Numbered from the stretch's first letter, positions 34,741-44,513 are shown. The stretch is DNA of 64,000 nt from Mycobacterium sp. NBC_00419 (GCF_036023875.1 NZ_CP107931.1:3534001-3598000), one strand, 5' to 3'. The notes: generated by a model from the sequence alone, not told the origin. Numbers and translations: made by a program.

Positions 34741-35189
34741 CCGGCAAGCGACTGTCGATCGGCCGTCTGCTGGCACGCCGCTGGACGGTCGTGGTCGCGG
34801 TGGTGGTGATCGCGGTGGCAGGTTTCTGCGTGTACCGGCTGCACGGCATATTCGGCTCGCACAACAATGTCTCGGCCGGCGGTGCCCTGCCCAACGACAA
34901 CACCGCGGCGACGCCCAAGCGTGTTCTCATCGAAGTGTTCGGCGCTCCCGGTGCGGTGGCGACGATCAGCTACCTGGACATCAATGCGCAACCGCAACGC
35001 GTCACCGATGCGGCTCTCCCGTGGTCCTACGACGTCACCACCACCCAACCCGGGGTGTTCACCAACGTTGTGGCCCAAGGCAATAGCGACTCTCTCGGGT
35101 GCCGGATCACGATCGACGGACAGGTCAAGGACGAGAGAACGGTCAACACGCTCAACGCCTACACCTACTGCCTGGAGAAGTCCGGATGA
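34737..35189 (+). CDS. MmpS family transport accessory protein
   Basis: This 150-residue protein has one N-terminal membrane helix ([20 protein letters not shown]) after a basic cytoplasmic end, and an external beta-sandwich with [19 protein letters not shown] and [13 protein letters not shown], the hallmark blocks of MmpS. Two cysteines (GCRITIDG and YCLEKSG) may form a disulfide. It works with MmpL in export of lipids or siderophores. GTG overlaps the tetR stop by 4 bp. Confidence 0.92.
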   Translation: MTGKRLSIGRLLARRWTVVVAVVVIAVAGFCVYRLHGIFGSHNNVSAGGALPNDNTAATPKRVLIEVFGAPGAVATISYLDINAQPQRVTDAALPWSYDVTTTQPGVFTNVVAQGNSDSLGCRITIDGQVKDERTVNTLNAYTYCLEKSG

Positions 35190-38101
35190 CCGAGCAGCCA
35201 GTCGACGACACGGTGCTCAAGATCGCCCGCACCATTCGCAGGCTCTCGGTTCCTATTGTGCTGCTGTGGCTGCTCATCGCCGCGACGACGAATGTGTTCG
35301 TCCCGCTACTCGAAGACGTCGGTAAGGCCCACAACGTTTCGTTGATCTCGCCGGACTCCCCGTCGCTGCAGGCGATGAAACGGATGGGCAAGGTGTTCGA
35401 GGAGTACGACTCGGACAGCATGGCGATGATCGTGCTCGAAGGCGATCAGCCCCTCGGGCCGCAAGCCCATCAGTACTACGACACCCTGGTCCGCAAACTG
35501 GTCGCCGACACCAAGCACGTACAGCACATCCAAGACTTCTGGGGCGACCCGCTGACGGCGGGTGCTGCGCAGAGCAACGACGGCAAGGCCGCCTATGTCC
35601 AGGTGAATCTAGCTGGCAATCAAGGTGATTCACTCTCGCTGCAGTCGGTCGAGGCCGTGCGCGACGTCGTCGACCACACTCCACGCCCGCACGGTGTCAA
35701 CACCTATGTCACCGGTGCGGCGCCGTTGTTCGCCGATCAACTCTCGGTCGGCAGCGCGGGCATCGGCAAGGTCACCGTCATCACGATCGTCGTGATCATG
35801 GCCATGCTGCTGTTCATCTACCGGTCCATCTCGGCCGCGGTGGTGACGCTGCTGACGGTGCTCGTCGAACTGTCGGCGGCCCGCGGAATCGTCAGCCTGC
35901 TGGCCAGTTCCGGGGTCATCGGCCTGTCCACATTCGCGACGAACCTGCTCACGCTGCTGGTCATCGCCGCAGGCACGGACTATGCGATCTTCCTCGTCGG
36001 CCGCTACCACGAGGCCCGTCAGCATGGTGAGGATCGCGAAAGCGCTTTCTACACAATGTATCGCGGGACAGCACACGTGATCCTGGGCTCCGGGCTGACG
36101 GTGGTCGGCGCGGTCCTGTGTCTGAGTTTCACCCGGCTGCCGTACTTCAGGAGCATGGGCCCCCCGGCCGCGATCGGCGTGTTCGTCGCCCTCGTCGCGG
36201 CGCTCACCCTGGCGCCGGCCGTGCTCACCGTGGCCTCGCTGTTCGGTCTACTCGAACCGCGGCGCACGATCCGGACCCGGACGTGGCGGCGGATCGGCAC
36301 GGCGGTGGTGCGCTGGCCGGGTCCCATTCTGGTGGTCAGCATCGGGGTCGCCCTCATCGGTCTGCTTGCGCTGCCCGGTTACAAGACCAGCTACGACCAG
36401 CGCCGGTACCTACCATCCAGCGCTCCGGCGGTCGCCGGGTACGCCGCCGCCGAAAGGCATTTCTCCCAGGCCCGGCTCAACCCCGAGTTGCTGATGATCG
36501 AAACCGACCACGACATGCGCAACCCGACCGACATGATCCTGCTGGAACGGGTGGCCAAAGCCATCTTCCACACCCCGGGCATCGCCGAGGTGCAGTCGAT
36601 CACCCGCCCGCTGGGCACCCCGCTGGACCACACCTCGCTCGGCTTCCAACTCAGCGCGCAGAGCGTCGGCCAGATCGAGAACCTGCCCTTCCAGCAGGCC
36701 CGGGCGGCCGACATCCTCAAGCAGGTCGCCGAGATCGACACCTCCATCGACACCCTCAAGCAGCAACTGACGCTGCAGCAGCAGGCCAACGAGGCCACCG
36801 ACGAGCAAGCCAAGGCGTTCCACCAGACCGTCGAGATCGCCGAGGATCTACGCAACAAGATCGCCAACTTCGACGACTTCTTCCGGCCGCTGCGCAACTA
36901 CTTCTACTGGGAGCCGCACTGTTTCGATATTCCGGCCTGCGCAGCGCTGCGGTCGGTTTTCGACGCCCTCGACGGTCTCGACGCGCTCACCGATCAGCTG
37001 GGCAACGTGACCGCCAGCCTGGACAAGCTGACCGCTCTGCAGCCGAAGTTACTCGCCCTGATCCCCACCCAGATCTCCAGCCAGGAAGCCAACCGCGATC
37101 TGGCAATGACGAACTACGCCACCAACTCCGGGATCACCGCCAACAGCGAGGCGAACCTGCAGAACGCGACGGCCATGGGGCAGGCCTTCGACGCCGCCAA
37201 GACCGACGACTCCTTCTATCTGCCACCGGAGGTGTTCAGCAACCCGGAGTTCAAACGCGGACTCAACTTGTTCCTGTCCCCGGACGGCAAGGCCGCCCGC
37301 ATGATCATCACCCATGACGGCGACCCCGCCACCCCCGAGGGGATCGCCCACATCGACGCAATCCGCGCGGCCGCAAAGGATGCCGTCAAGGGCACACCTC
37401 TCGGCAGCTCCGACATCTACCTGGGTGGCACGGCGTCGACCTACAAGGACATCAGTGAGGGGGCCAAGTACGACCTGATGATCGCTGCCATCTCGGCGCT
37501 CAGCCTCATCCTTCTGATCATGGTGTTCGTGACCCGCAGTCTGGTCGCCGCGATCGTCATCGTCGGAACGGTTGCCCTGTCCCTGGGTGCCTCCTTCGGG
37601 CTGTCGGTCCTGCTGTGGCAAGACATCCTGGGCATCCCGCTGTACTGGATCGTTCTCGCGCTGTCGGTCATCCTGCTGCTGGCCGTGGGATCGGACTACA
37701 ACCTGCTCCTCATCTCCCGATTCAGGGAGGAGATCCACGCCGGGCTGAACACCGGCATCATCCGCGCCATGGTGGGATCCGGATCGGTCGTGACCTCCGC
37801 CGGGCTGGTATTCGCCGCGACGATGGCAGCATTCGTGTTCAGCGATCTGCGTGCCATCGGTCAGGTCGGCACCACGATCGCGCTCGGCCTGCTCTTCGAC
37901 ACCCTGATCGTGCGGTCCTTCATGACCCCCTCCATCGCGGCGCTTCTGGGGCGCTGGTTCTGGTGGCCGCAACGGGTACGCCCCCGGCCGGCCAGCCAGA
38001 TGCTGCAGCCCTACGGCAGCCGCTCGTCGGTGCGCCAACTGCTGCTGTGGGACGACGACGACGAGGACCACGGTCTCGTCGCGGCCAAGGAGACCTCATG
38101 A
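35186..38101 (+). CDS. MmpL family RND transporter
   Basis: This 971-residue transporter has the RND layout: one helix, a periplasmic porter domain, five helices, a second porter domain and five helices. Proton-relay motifs are in helices 4 and 10: [18 protein letters not shown] and [18 protein letters not shown]. The second porter domain includes a long Gln-rich coiled coil ([20 protein letters not shown]) typical of MmpL proteins other than MmpL3. The C-terminus is short and acidic ([11 protein letters not shown]). The cargo cannot be read from sequence. The ATG overlaps mmpS by 4 bp. Confidence 0.94.
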   Translation: MTEQPVDDTVLKIARTIRRLSVPIVLLWLLIAATTNVFVPLLEDVGKAHNVSLISPDSPSLQAMKRMGKVFEEYDSDSMAMIVLEGDQPLGPQAHQYYDTLVRKLVADTKHVQHIQDFWGDPLTAGAAQSNDGKAAYVQVNLAGNQGDSLSLQSVEAVRDVVDHTPRPHGVNTYVTGAAPLFADQLSVGSAGIGKVTVITIVVIMAMLLFIYRSISAAVVTLLTVLVELSAARGIVSLLASSGVIGLSTFATNLLTLLVIAAGTDYAIFLVGRYHEARQHGEDRESAFYTMYRGTAHVILGSGLTVVGAVLCLSFTRLPYFRSMGPPAAIGVFVALVAALTLAPAVLTVASLFGLLEPRRTIRTRTWRRIGTAVVRWPGPILVVSIGVALIGLLALPGYKTSYDQRRYLPSSAPAVAGYAAAERHFSQARLNPELLMIETDHDMRNPTDMILLERVAKAIFHTPGIAEVQSITRPLGTPLDHTSLGFQLSAQSVGQIENLPFQQARAADILKQVAEIDTSIDTLKQQLTLQQQANEATDEQAKAFHQTVEIAEDLRNKIANFDDFFRPLRNYFYWEPHCFDIPACAALRSVFDALDGLDALTDQLGNVTASLDKLTALQPKLLALIPTQISSQEANRDLAMTNYATNSGITANSEANLQNATAMGQAFDAAKTDDSFYLPPEVFSNPEFKRGLNLFLSPDGKAARMIITHDGDPATPEGIAHIDAIRAAAKDAVKGTPLGSSDIYLGGTASTYKDISEGAKYDLMIAAISALSLILLIMVFVTRSLVAAIVIVGTVALSLGASFGLSVLLWQDILGIPLYWIVLALSVILLLAVGSDYNLLLISRFREEIHAGLNTGIIRAMVGSGSVVTSAGLVFAATMAAFVFSDLRAIGQVGTTIALGLLFDTLIVRSFMTPSIAALLGRWFWWPQRVRPRPASQMLQPYGSRSSVRQLLLWDDDDEDHGLVAAKETS

Positions 38102-38562
38102 CCCAAAGCCTCTGGGGTGTACTGACGCTGATCTCCTACGCGGCGATCTTGGTGTTCTCCGCGTGCGCTTTCGTGTTGGTGCAGCGTCTGCTTCGACGCG
38201 AGCCCACCGCGTTGAGCGAAGAAGTGGGCAGCGCCACGACCGTGCTGCGCAAGGTCCGCAAGAAAGAGCCGATGTCGGCCGACGAGCTGGCCTACGCCAC
38301 GCAGATCATCACCGATCGCGGGTCGTTTCTGGCGTTCTGCATCCCCGCCGTCATCATCTCCGTCGGATGCATCTATGTGTTCGGCAGCCTCGAACAGTTG
38401 CACGGTCGGCAGCCGTCCATCCGAACCTTCATCGGACTCATCCCCATGCTGGCGGGCACCAACCTGACCATCCAGCTGCTCCGGGTCGCGAAGCTGAAGC
38501 GCCGGCTGCCGGCGGTCCCGGTCTCAGCCCCGGCGCAGCAGGACAGCCTTCTCGAACGGTAG
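38098..38562 (+). CDS. Membrane protein of the mmpL operon
   Basis: This 154-residue protein has three predicted helices ([40 protein letters not shown] and [18 protein letters not shown]) and a polar loop [27 protein letters not shown]. It is coupled to mmpL by an ATGA overlap, so it may be an accessory subunit. Its last 39 bp overlap the convergent nitroreductase-family gene. Unrecognised family. Confidence 0.78.
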   Translation: MTQSLWGVLTLISYAAILVFSACAFVLVQRLLRREPTALSEEVGSATTVLRKVRKKEPMSADELAYATQIITDRGSFLAFCIPAVIISVGCIYVFGSLEQLHGRQPSIRTFIGLIPMLAGTNLTIQLLRVAKLKRRLPAVPVSAPAQQDSLLER

Positions 38563-38904
38563 CGCCGAGAAGATCGGTCGCCACAGCCCCGAAACATGCT
38601 CAGCTGCTTGGTCTTTGGATGTGACGCGCGGATCGGAGATGGCGAAGGTCCGCCCGTAGCGTTTGAGTCGTCCACCGCCGGCCGCGGTGATGTTCTTCAA
38701 CCAGTCCCGGTCGGGGCCGTAGGTGAGCAGGACGGCCACCCCCTCGTCGGTGGTGAACACCGTCAGTGGCGTGCGGAACTGACGCCCCGACTTCCGGCCG
38801 ATGTGCTCAAGAATCCCCATCGTCGGGATGTAGCCCGCCCAGAGGCGCTGCACCGGGTTGGTCACATGCCGGTTGAACCGGGCCAACCATTGCGGTAGTT
38901 GCAT
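38524..38904 (-). CDS. Deazaflavin (F420)-dependent nitroreductase family protein
   Basis: This 126-residue protein has the split-barrel fold of the DDN family: TMGILEHIGRKSGRQFRTPLTV (conserved strand and phosphate-binding region), VLLTYGPDRDWLKNITAAGGG (the YGxxxDWxxNxxA block) and a C-terminal AEHVSGLWRP. Such proteins use F420H2 to reduce quinones or nitro compounds. It is divergent from another member 21 bp away and its 3' end overlaps the mmpL-operon gene by 39 bp. Confidence 0.87.
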   Translation of the reverse strand: MQLPQWLARFNRHVTNPVQRLWAGYIPTMGILEHIGRKSGRQFRTPLTVFTTDEGVAVLLTYGPDRDWLKNITAAGGGRLKRYGRTFAISDPRVTSKDQAAEHVSGLWRPIFSALPFEKAVLLRRG

Positions 38905-38925
38905 CTCCCCATCACACTCGCACCT

Positions 38926-39321
38926 ATGGCCTATCTCAAGCCCTCCTGGTTCACCGCGAACGTGTTCAACAAGATCGCGATGGCGACCGGTATGTCGGGC
39001 ACCGAGAGCCTGACCCTGACCGCTCGCAGCAGCGGAGCAATGCAGACGATTCCGGTGGTCACCGTCGAGGTGGATGGCACCCGCTATCTGGTGTCCACCA
39101 GGGGCGAGTCGCAGTGGGTAAAGAATGTGCGGGCCAAACCTGCCGTCACCCTCACCACCAAGTCTGGTGCCACCCCGTACCGCGCGGCGGAAGTTCCTCT
39201 GGCACAACGCGGCCCGATCCTGGATGCCTACCGGCGGAAGCTAGGTAAGACGGTCGACGGCTACTTCGCCAAGCTGCCCGACCCGGCCGATCACCCGGTA
39301 TTCAGTCTCAGCCCTGCCTGA
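38926..39321 (+). CDS. Deazaflavin-dependent nitroreductase family protein (second copy)
   Basis: This 131-residue protein is a diverged relative of the adjacent gene. Family blocks are AMATGMSGTESLTLTARSSG, VVTVEVDGTRYLVSTRGESQWVKNVRAKP and PVFSLSPA. The SQWVKNVRA block replaces the DWLKNITA block of the neighbour. F420 or FMN use is inferred from the family. The ATG at 38926 is chosen because an in-frame start at 38899 would overlap the divergent gene. Confidence 0.83.
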   Translation: MAYLKPSWFTANVFNKIAMATGMSGTESLTLTARSSGAMQTIPVVTVEVDGTRYLVSTRGESQWVKNVRAKPAVTLTTKSGATPYRAAEVPLAQRGPILDAYRRKLGKTVDGYFAKLPDPADHPVFSLSPA

Positions 39322-39357
39322 ACCCGCATCGGTTCTGCTGACAGATCGCGATTCGGG

Positions 39358-39385
39358 CCCAAAAACAGGCTCTGTGAGCAGAGCC
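39358..39385 (-). terminator. Intrinsic terminator of the feo operon
   Basis: On the minus strand GGCTCTG-CTCA-CAGAGCC (7-bp perfect stem) is followed by TGTTTTT, 4 nt after the stop of the NifU-like gene. Canonical T-tract terminators are uncommon in mycobacteria, so this is a strong assignment. Confidence 0.75.
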
Positions 39386-39388
39386 GAT

Positions 39389-39922
39389 TCAGCCGAGGCC
39401 CAGCGTCAGCCGCCCGTCGCGGGATTCCAGTTCGACCAGTTCCGGGCAGCGGCGCTGGAGTTCGCCGACCAGCCGCCCCCGCAGCGTGTGCTCGGCGGCC
39501 GGGCAACTCTCACAGGCCCCACCGAGCGCAATCGTCACCACATCGCCGGCCCGTGCCGCGGTCACCGAACCGCCGTGCGAGCGCACGAAGTCACCGACTG
39601 AGCCGTCCAGCAGATCGGCGGTCACCCGCGCCAAGACCTCCCCGGGTGACGCCTCGATCACCCAACTCTGCGGGTGAGACAACGCTTCGCGCAGCGCCAC
39701 CGACACCGCCGGGCCGTGGTCACGCCAGGACAGCCCGTCGCGCAGCCACAGCCAGACCGCGGTCTGCTCGACCAGCCCGGCGGTCAGCGTGCTCTCAGCC
39801 AACAGCCGGCCCAGCTCACCCGGGGCGGCCACCACCCGGCCAACAGGGACACCGTCGGTGCCGACCACCCAGCGCACCGCTTGTGGCTCGCCGCTCACCC
39901 GCTCGGGGTGCAGCGCGATCAC
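39389..39922 (-). CDS. NifU-like Fe-S scaffold protein in the feo operon
   Basis: This 177-residue protein carries an N-terminal Nfu-like half (residues 1-85) and a C-terminal NifU domain whose ALGGACESCPAAEHTLRGRL block gives the CxxC motif Cys137-Cys140. Such domains hold transient [Fe-S] clusters. GTG at 39922 overlaps the feoB stop by 4 bp; other proteobacterial feo operons have FeoC with an Fe-S winged helix here, so I infer an iron- or Fe-S-linked partner of FeoB. Expressed from the feoA promoter. Confidence 0.82.
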   Translation of the reverse strand: MIALHPERVSGEPQAVRWVVGTDGVPVGRVVAAPGELGRLLAESTLTAGLVEQTAVWLWLRDGLSWRDHGPAVSVALREALSHPQSWVIEASPGEVLARVTADLLDGSVGDFVRSHGGSVTAARAGDVVTIALGGACESCPAAEHTLRGRLVGELQRRCPELVELESRDGRLTLGLG

Positions 39923-41874
39923 CACAGCGCCGCCACCGCCGAACGGGCCGCAAACGCCAGCCCCCACGCCAGCACGAACATGTAGACCCAGGCGATCAGC
40001 GGCCACTTCCACGATCCGGTTTCACGCCGCAGCACACCCACCGTCGACATGCACTGCAGCGCGAACATGAAGAACACCAGCAGCGCGGCGATCGTCGGCG
40101 CGTCGAAGAGCAACCGGCCCTGAGACGGCCCGCTCTGCACCCGCATCGCCTGCAGCGACTCGGCGGGATTCTCGGGGTCCTGCGCGGCGGCTACCTGACC
40201 GAGCGTGGCCACGAACGTCTCGCGCGCCGCCAGCGAGGACAGCACGCCGATGTTGATCCGCCAGTCGAAGCCCAGCGGTGCGAACACCGGCTCCAGCGCG
40301 TGGCCCACCGAGGCGCCGTAGGAGTGGTCGAGCACGTAGGCCGACACCGCGGCCGAATCGGAGGTGTCCACACCGGCGGCAGACAGCTCGGCGTCGTTGC
40401 GCAGCGGCAGGTTGAGCAGCACCCACAAGACGACGGTGGTGGCCAGGATGATCGAGGAGACCTTGCGCAGGAACGCCGAGGCCGCCGTCCATACCTCGGC
40501 GGCCACCGTCTTGAGCCGCGGTATCTGGTAGGGCGGCATCTCCATGTAGAACGGCAGCGACGCCCCGCCGCGCGAGGTGAACCGTTTGAACACCGCGGCC
40601 ACCGTCATCGCCGCCAGCGACCCCAGGAGGTACAGCGCAAACATCACCACACCGCGGGCGCTGAAGGGCCCGACCCGTGCGTCGGCGCTCAGCAGCATGC
40701 TGATCAGCAGGATGTACACCGGAAGCCGCGCCGAGCAGGTCATCAGCGGCGCGCCCATCATCGTCGCCAACCGGTCCTTGGCCGACGGCAGCGAGCGGGT
40801 CGCCATGATCCCGGGGATGGCGCACGCGACCGACGACAGCAGCGCCACGAATGCGCGGCCTTCCAGCCCGGCGCGGGCCATCACGCGGTCCATCAGGAAC
40901 GCCGCGCGGGCCAGATACCCGGTGCCCTCCAGCAGGGCGATCAGGACGAACAACAGCACGATCTGCGGCACGAACACCAACACACTGCCGACACCGCCGA
41001 TGACGGCCTGGGACAGGAACGCCGACAGCCAGGAGACGTGGACGTGGTTGGCCACCAGGTCGCCCAGCCAGCCGAAGAACTGCGCGACGTAGTCCTGCAG
41101 TGGTGCGGCGACGGTGAAGATCGTCTGGAAGAAGACGAACATGGTCGCCAGGAAGATCAGCGTGCCCGCCACCGGGTGCAGCAGCACCGCGTCGATACGC
41201 CGGGTCCGGTGGTCGAGGTCGGGGACCTGGTAGCCCGCGGCCCCCAGCACCGAATCCACCCACGCGGTCACCTCGGTGGTCTCGGTGGGCGGCAGCACCA
41301 CCGGCGTGCTCCACGACCGGTGGTCGGTCATCGCCGCCCGCAGCGCCGTCACTCCGTCGCGGTGCCCGGCGATCACCGGGATGACGGGAACGCCGATTGC
41401 CCGGCTCAGCGCGTTGACGTCCAGCGTGCCCTGCCGCCGCGTGAGGTCGTCGGTGAAGGTCAGCACCACGCACGCGGGCAGACCGGTCTGCAGCAGCTGC
41501 GCCAGCAGCCCTAAGGAGCGGCGCAGGGTGGTGGCGTTGAGCAACACCAGTAGGGCGTCGGGGACGTCGACGCGGGTGTTGTGGTGGTCGGTGTCGAGGA
41601 CATCGACGACGATCTGCTCGTCCGGGCTGATCGGATCAAGGCTGTAGGTGCCGGGCAGGTCTTCGACGACGACGGCCTGCTGGTCGTCGAGCCGCATCCG
41701 GCCTTCGAAGCGGGCCACGGTGACGCCCGGGTAGTTGCCCGTCTTGGCGTGCAAACCGGTCATCGCGTTGAACAGGGTGGTTTTGCCCGAGTTGGGGCTG
41801 CCGACGACGGCGAAGCGGGTCAGCCCTATGTTGGCCTCGGCGGTTCCGCCGCCGTGGTGGTGATGTCCGCTCAA
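39919..41874 (-). CDS. feoB: Ferrous iron transporter FeoB
   Basis: FeoB (651 residues) takes up Fe2+. A His-rich start (SGHHHHGGG) precedes the G domain with G1 GSPNSGKTT and G3 DLPGTYSL. The G4 motif, NxxD in most FeoB, reads TFTD at 139-142, so guanine selectivity may be altered. The membrane part has the two Gate motifs LSSVACAIPGIMATR and MTCSARLPVYILLI. It ends just after the eighth helix without a long C-terminal tail. The TTG start lies in a TTGA overlap with feoA. Confidence 0.92.
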   Translation of the reverse strand: MSGHHHHGGGTAEANIGLTRFAVVGSPNSGKTTLFNAMTGLHAKTGNYPGVTVARFEGRMRLDDQQAVVVEDLPGTYSLDPISPDEQIVVDVLDTDHHNTRVDVPDALLVLLNATTLRRSLGLLAQLLQTGLPACVVLTFTDDLTRRQGTLDVNALSRAIGVPVIPVIAGHRDGVTALRAAMTDHRSWSTPVVLPPTETTEVTAWVDSVLGAAGYQVPDLDHRTRRIDAVLLHPVAGTLIFLATMFVFFQTIFTVAAPLQDYVAQFFGWLGDLVANHVHVSWLSAFLSQAVIGGVGSVLVFVPQIVLLFVLIALLEGTGYLARAAFLMDRVMARAGLEGRAFVALLSSVACAIPGIMATRSLPSAKDRLATMMGAPLMTCSARLPVYILLISMLLSADARVGPFSARGVVMFALYLLGSLAAMTVAAVFKRFTSRGGASLPFYMEMPPYQIPRLKTVAAEVWTAASAFLRKVSSIILATTVVLWVLLNLPLRNDAELSAAGVDTSDSAAVSAYVLDHSYGASVGHALEPVFAPLGFDWRINIGVLSSLAARETFVATLGQVAAAQDPENPAESLQAMRVQSGPSQGRLLFDAPTIAALLVFFMFALQCMSTVGVLRRETGSWKWPLIAWVYMFVLAWGLAFAARSAVAALW

Positions 41875-42176
41875 TGCACCCGTTCCACGTGGATGCAGCG
41901 CGACTGCGTGGTCCGCAGGGCGATCTCGTAGTCGCCCACCCGGAAGATCACCGGGTCGCGCAGCGGCGCCCGGCGCACCATGGTGACCTCGATTCCGGGG
42001 ACTATGCCGAGGTCGAAGAACCGGCGGGCGGTGCTGGCTTCGACCTCGTCGCCGTAGCCGACGACCTTGGCGCGCTGACCGCGGTCAAGCTCGGCCAGGG
42101 TGATTGTGGCGGGGGTGCCCACCTCGGAGCCCGACGCCAGATGGCGTCGGCTCATGCGGTCGGACACGGAGGACAC
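41871..42176 (-). CDS. feoA: Ferrous iron transport protein FeoA
   Basis: This 101-residue protein has the SH3-like FeoA domain: TLAELDRGQRAKVVGYG, RRFFDLGIVPGIEVTMVRRAP and DPVIFRVGDYEIALR. FeoA binds FeoB and tunes its activity. GTG at 42176 is chosen because TATTCT stands 6 nt upstream; an ATG at 42155 would give 94 residues. It is the first gene of feoA-feoB-NifU-like. No Fur/IdeR box was recognised by eye. Confidence 0.92.
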   Translation of the reverse strand: MSSVSDRMSRRHLASGSEVGTPATITLAELDRGQRAKVVGYGDEVEASTARRFFDLGIVPGIEVTMVRRAPLRDPVIFRVGDYEIALRTTQSRCIHVERVH

Positions 42177-42182
42177 GCGTAG

Positions 42183-42188
42183 AGAATA
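42183..42188 (-). promoter_or_regulatory. Leaderless -10 element of feoA
   Basis: TATTCT on the minus strand lies 6 nt before the GTG at 42176. Confidence 0.6.
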
Positions 42189-42233
42189 TGCGCATCCATC
42201 AGCATCGTTGCTGGGAGTGACCTGCTGGTGTTA

Positions 42234-42866
42234 TCAGCCGCCGTCGAGCCTCGCACGCAGCTGCGCGTTCTCGGCTTCCAGAGCCGACAGTTGGCGCTGC
42301 AGCGGGGCGACGTGGGGTTCGAGTTCGGCCGCGGTGAACCGGGGCGTGATGTGCTGCGGACAGTTCCAATCGAAGGCCTCGACGCTGACCAGGACGGCGC
42401 GTTCCACCTCGGCGTCGTAGCCCGGATCGGCGAAGGTCTCGACGAGGGCGGGGTCGTCCTCGGTGGTGACGACGCGGGCGTGGCCGAAGATCTTCAGCCG
42501 GCGCCGGTGTGCGTAGTCCACGGCGATCAGGGCGACCCGGGCGTCGCCGGCGAGATTGCCGGTGCTGATGTATTGCAGATTCCCGCGGAAGTCCGCCCAT
42601 CCGATGGTGTGGTCGTCGACGACACGCAGGAAACCGACTGGGCCGCCGCGGAATTGGACGTAGGGCCAGCCGGACTCGCTGACGGTGGAGAGATAGAACG
42701 AGTCCCGCTCGGCGAGGTAGTCCTTCTCGTCCTCGGTCAGCGCGTCAGCGCCGGGCGCGGCCTTGCCCTGGACGCGCTTGCGATCGTAGAAGCCCACGCT
42801 GCCGTGTGCTCGCTGCACGTCACGGACGGCCGGGGTGAACGCGATGGTGCCGTAGTGCTTGCTCAT
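42234..42866 (-). CDS. Pyridoxamine 5'-phosphate oxidase-fold flavin/F420-binding protein
   Basis: This 210-residue protein has the FMN-binding split barrel: LAERDSFYLSTVSESGWPYVQFRGG, FLRVVDDHTIGWADFRGN and ALIAVDYAHRRRLKIFGHARVV. It corresponds to the group annotated as pyridoxamine-phosphate oxidase-related. A C-terminal helix (LQRQLSALEAENAQLRARL) can form a coiled coil. AGAGGAGG precedes the ATG at 42866. Substrate unknown. Confidence 0.85.
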   Translation of the reverse strand: MSKHYGTIAFTPAVRDVQRAHGSVGFYDRKRVQGKAAPGADALTEDEKDYLAERDSFYLSTVSESGWPYVQFRGGPVGFLRVVDDHTIGWADFRGNLQYISTGNLAGDARVALIAVDYAHRRRLKIFGHARVVTTEDDPALVETFADPGYDAEVERAVLVSVEAFDWNCPQHITPRFTAAELEPHVAPLQRQLSALEAENAQLRARLDGG

Positions 42867-43005
42867 CCCGCCTCCTCTGGTTGGCAAAGATCCGGACTTC
42901 AGTCACCGATAACGACCCTATGCCGTCCCTCGCCGCGCTGTGATTACGCACACGCCGGCCCGGGAATTTCTTGTTCCCCTGCACGTGTTCAACCGATTGC
43001 ACACT

Positions 43006-43024
43006 TATGTAACGTTGTTCCATA
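43006..43024 (+). promoter_or_regulatory. Candidate TetR operator upstream of the hydrolase-tetR operon
   Basis: TATG-N-AAC-N3-GTT-N-CATA is a 19-bp dyad in the promoter region of the hydrolase gene. A second dyad, TGTTCC-ATAA-GGAACA, overlaps it at 43016-43031. The TetR gene of the same operon is the likely binder. Confidence 0.58.
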
Positions 43025-43058
43025 AGGAACAGCGAAGCCTCGACAGGAGGACCACCTC

Positions 43059-43859
43059 ATGACCAACGTCGTCTTCATCCACGGACTGTGGGTCGCCAGT
43101 TCCGCCTGGCAGCCATGGATCGACCACTTCGCCGCCCAGGGCTACCAAGCCATCGCCCCGGCCTGGCCGGGCGAACATGCCACGGTTGCCGCCACCCGCG
43201 AAAACCCCTCGGACCAAGCGGGATTCGGCATCGACGAGCTGACCGACCACTTCGCGAAGATCCTCGACCAGTTCGACACCCCGCCGGTGGTGATCGGACA
43301 CTCCTTCGGCGGGCTGATCGCCCAGAAGCTGCTCGGGCAGCACAAGGCAGCCGCTGCCATCGCCATCGACCCCGCCCCCATCAAGGGCGTCAAGCCGCTG
43401 CCGATCGCGCAGTTGCGCTCAGCCTTCCCCGTCTTGGGCAATCCGCTCAACCGCGGCCGAGCCAAGGGGCTGACCCAGGCGCAGTGGCGCTACGCATTCG
43501 GCAACGCGCTCACGTCCGCCGAATCCGACGCACTGTGGGACCAGTGGTCCATTCCGTCGCCGGCCAAGCCGCTGTTCCAGGCCGCGGTCGCGAACTTCGC
43601 CCCGGATTCGCCCGCGAAAATCGACACTGCCGCCAGCGATCGCGGACCGCTGTTGATCACCGCCGGTACGGCCGATCACACCGTGCCCTACGTCAGCGCC
43701 AAAGCTACCCACGGGCTGTACCGGAAATCGGACGCGATCACCGATTTCCACGAGTTCGACGGGCGCGGTCACTCGCTGACCATCGACGACGGTTGGCGCG
43801 ACGTCGCCGACACCGCGCTGGCCTGGCTGACCGACCGAGGTGTCGCCGGCCGGTCATGA
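43059..43859 (+). CDS. Alpha/beta hydrolase
   Basis: This 266-residue alpha/beta-fold hydrolase has the nucleophile elbow VVIGHSFGGLIAQ (Ser99 region), an oxyanion block FIHGLWVASSAWQPW, and a C-terminal catalytic His in DGRGHSLTID with the Asp candidate in GTADHTVPY. It resembles esterases and haloperoxidase-like hydrolases. AGGAGG precedes the ATG. The gene is coupled to tetR by a 4-bp overlap and carries the dyad operator upstream, so it is probably induced by its own substrate. Confidence 0.88.
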   Translation: MTNVVFIHGLWVASSAWQPWIDHFAAQGYQAIAPAWPGEHATVAATRENPSDQAGFGIDELTDHFAKILDQFDTPPVVIGHSFGGLIAQKLLGQHKAAAAIAIDPAPIKGVKPLPIAQLRSAFPVLGNPLNRGRAKGLTQAQWRYAFGNALTSAESDALWDQWSIPSPAKPLFQAAVANFAPDSPAKIDTAASDRGPLLITAGTADHTVPYVSAKATHGLYRKSDAITDFHEFDGRGHSLTIDDGWRDVADTALAWLTDRGVAGRS

Positions 43860-44443
43860 CGACAACTCCGCGACGTCGCCGCACCGCCAGCGAAGAGGTC
43901 TCGGCCGTGGTGTTACACGCGGCCGAGACCGTGCTGGATCGCCAGGGAACGGCCGGCGTCACGATCCGGGCCGTCGCAAACGAGGCCGCGGTCGCGCCCA
44001 TGAGTGTCTACAACAGGTTCGCCAACAAGGAGGCCCTGCTCGCCGCGCTTGCTATCCGGGCACTGGATGAACTGGGCGTCGTCATTGACGACTCCGCCGA
44101 TGGCGATCCGGTCGAGCGGTTCCGCCAGGCCTGCCGGAACTACCGCACCTACGCGCTGGCCCACCCCGCCCGATACGGGCTGATCTTCGCGACCGGGACC
44201 CCGCTGGAGGACCAGACGTCGCCGGCCGCGGAGCACGGTCACACCGTCTTCGCCGTGCTGGTGGATCTGATCCACGCGTTCGCCACCGGTGACGCGGCGA
44301 GCAGCCCGACCGAGTCCGCCCAGTCCGTCTGGAGCGCGGTGCACGGCGCCGTCACCATCGAGATCGCCGGCATCGGTCAGACGCCGAACGCCGACGTCAG
44401 CTTCGAGCACCTGCTCGACCTATTGGTCGCCGGTCTGGCGTGA
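43856..44443 (+). CDS. TetR family regulator
   Basis: This 195-residue regulator begins with a basic stretch ([11 protein letters not shown]) and has the [35 protein letters not shown]-type C-terminal domain ([23 protein letters not shown]) follows. It overlaps the hydrolase stop by 4 bp and likely represses the hydrolase operon through the dyad at 43006-43024. Confidence 0.88.
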   Translation: MTTTPRRRRTASEEVSAVVLHAAETVLDRQGTAGVTIRAVANEAAVAPMSVYNRFANKEALLAALAIRALDELGVVIDDSADGDPVERFRQACRNYRTYALAHPARYGLIFATGTPLEDQTSPAAEHGHTVFAVLVDLIHAFATGDAASSPTESAQSVWSAVHGAVTIEIAGIGQTPNADVSFEHLLDLLVAGLA

Positions 44444-44513
44444 GCAGGCCCGCCCGCCCCGGCTCCTACACCCTGTAGTTGACCACCCCGCCGCGACTGG
44501 GACACTGGTGGCC

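Noticed and set aside
36118..37317. 399-codon plus-strand frame inside mmpL
   Set aside because: Shadow frame with Pro/Arg/Gly composition; the mmpL frame has the RND motifs.
39553..41514. 653-codon plus-strand open frame
   Set aside because: It is the mirror of feoB, which has clear G-domain and membrane motifs. The mirror product is Arg/His/Gln-rich without any domain.
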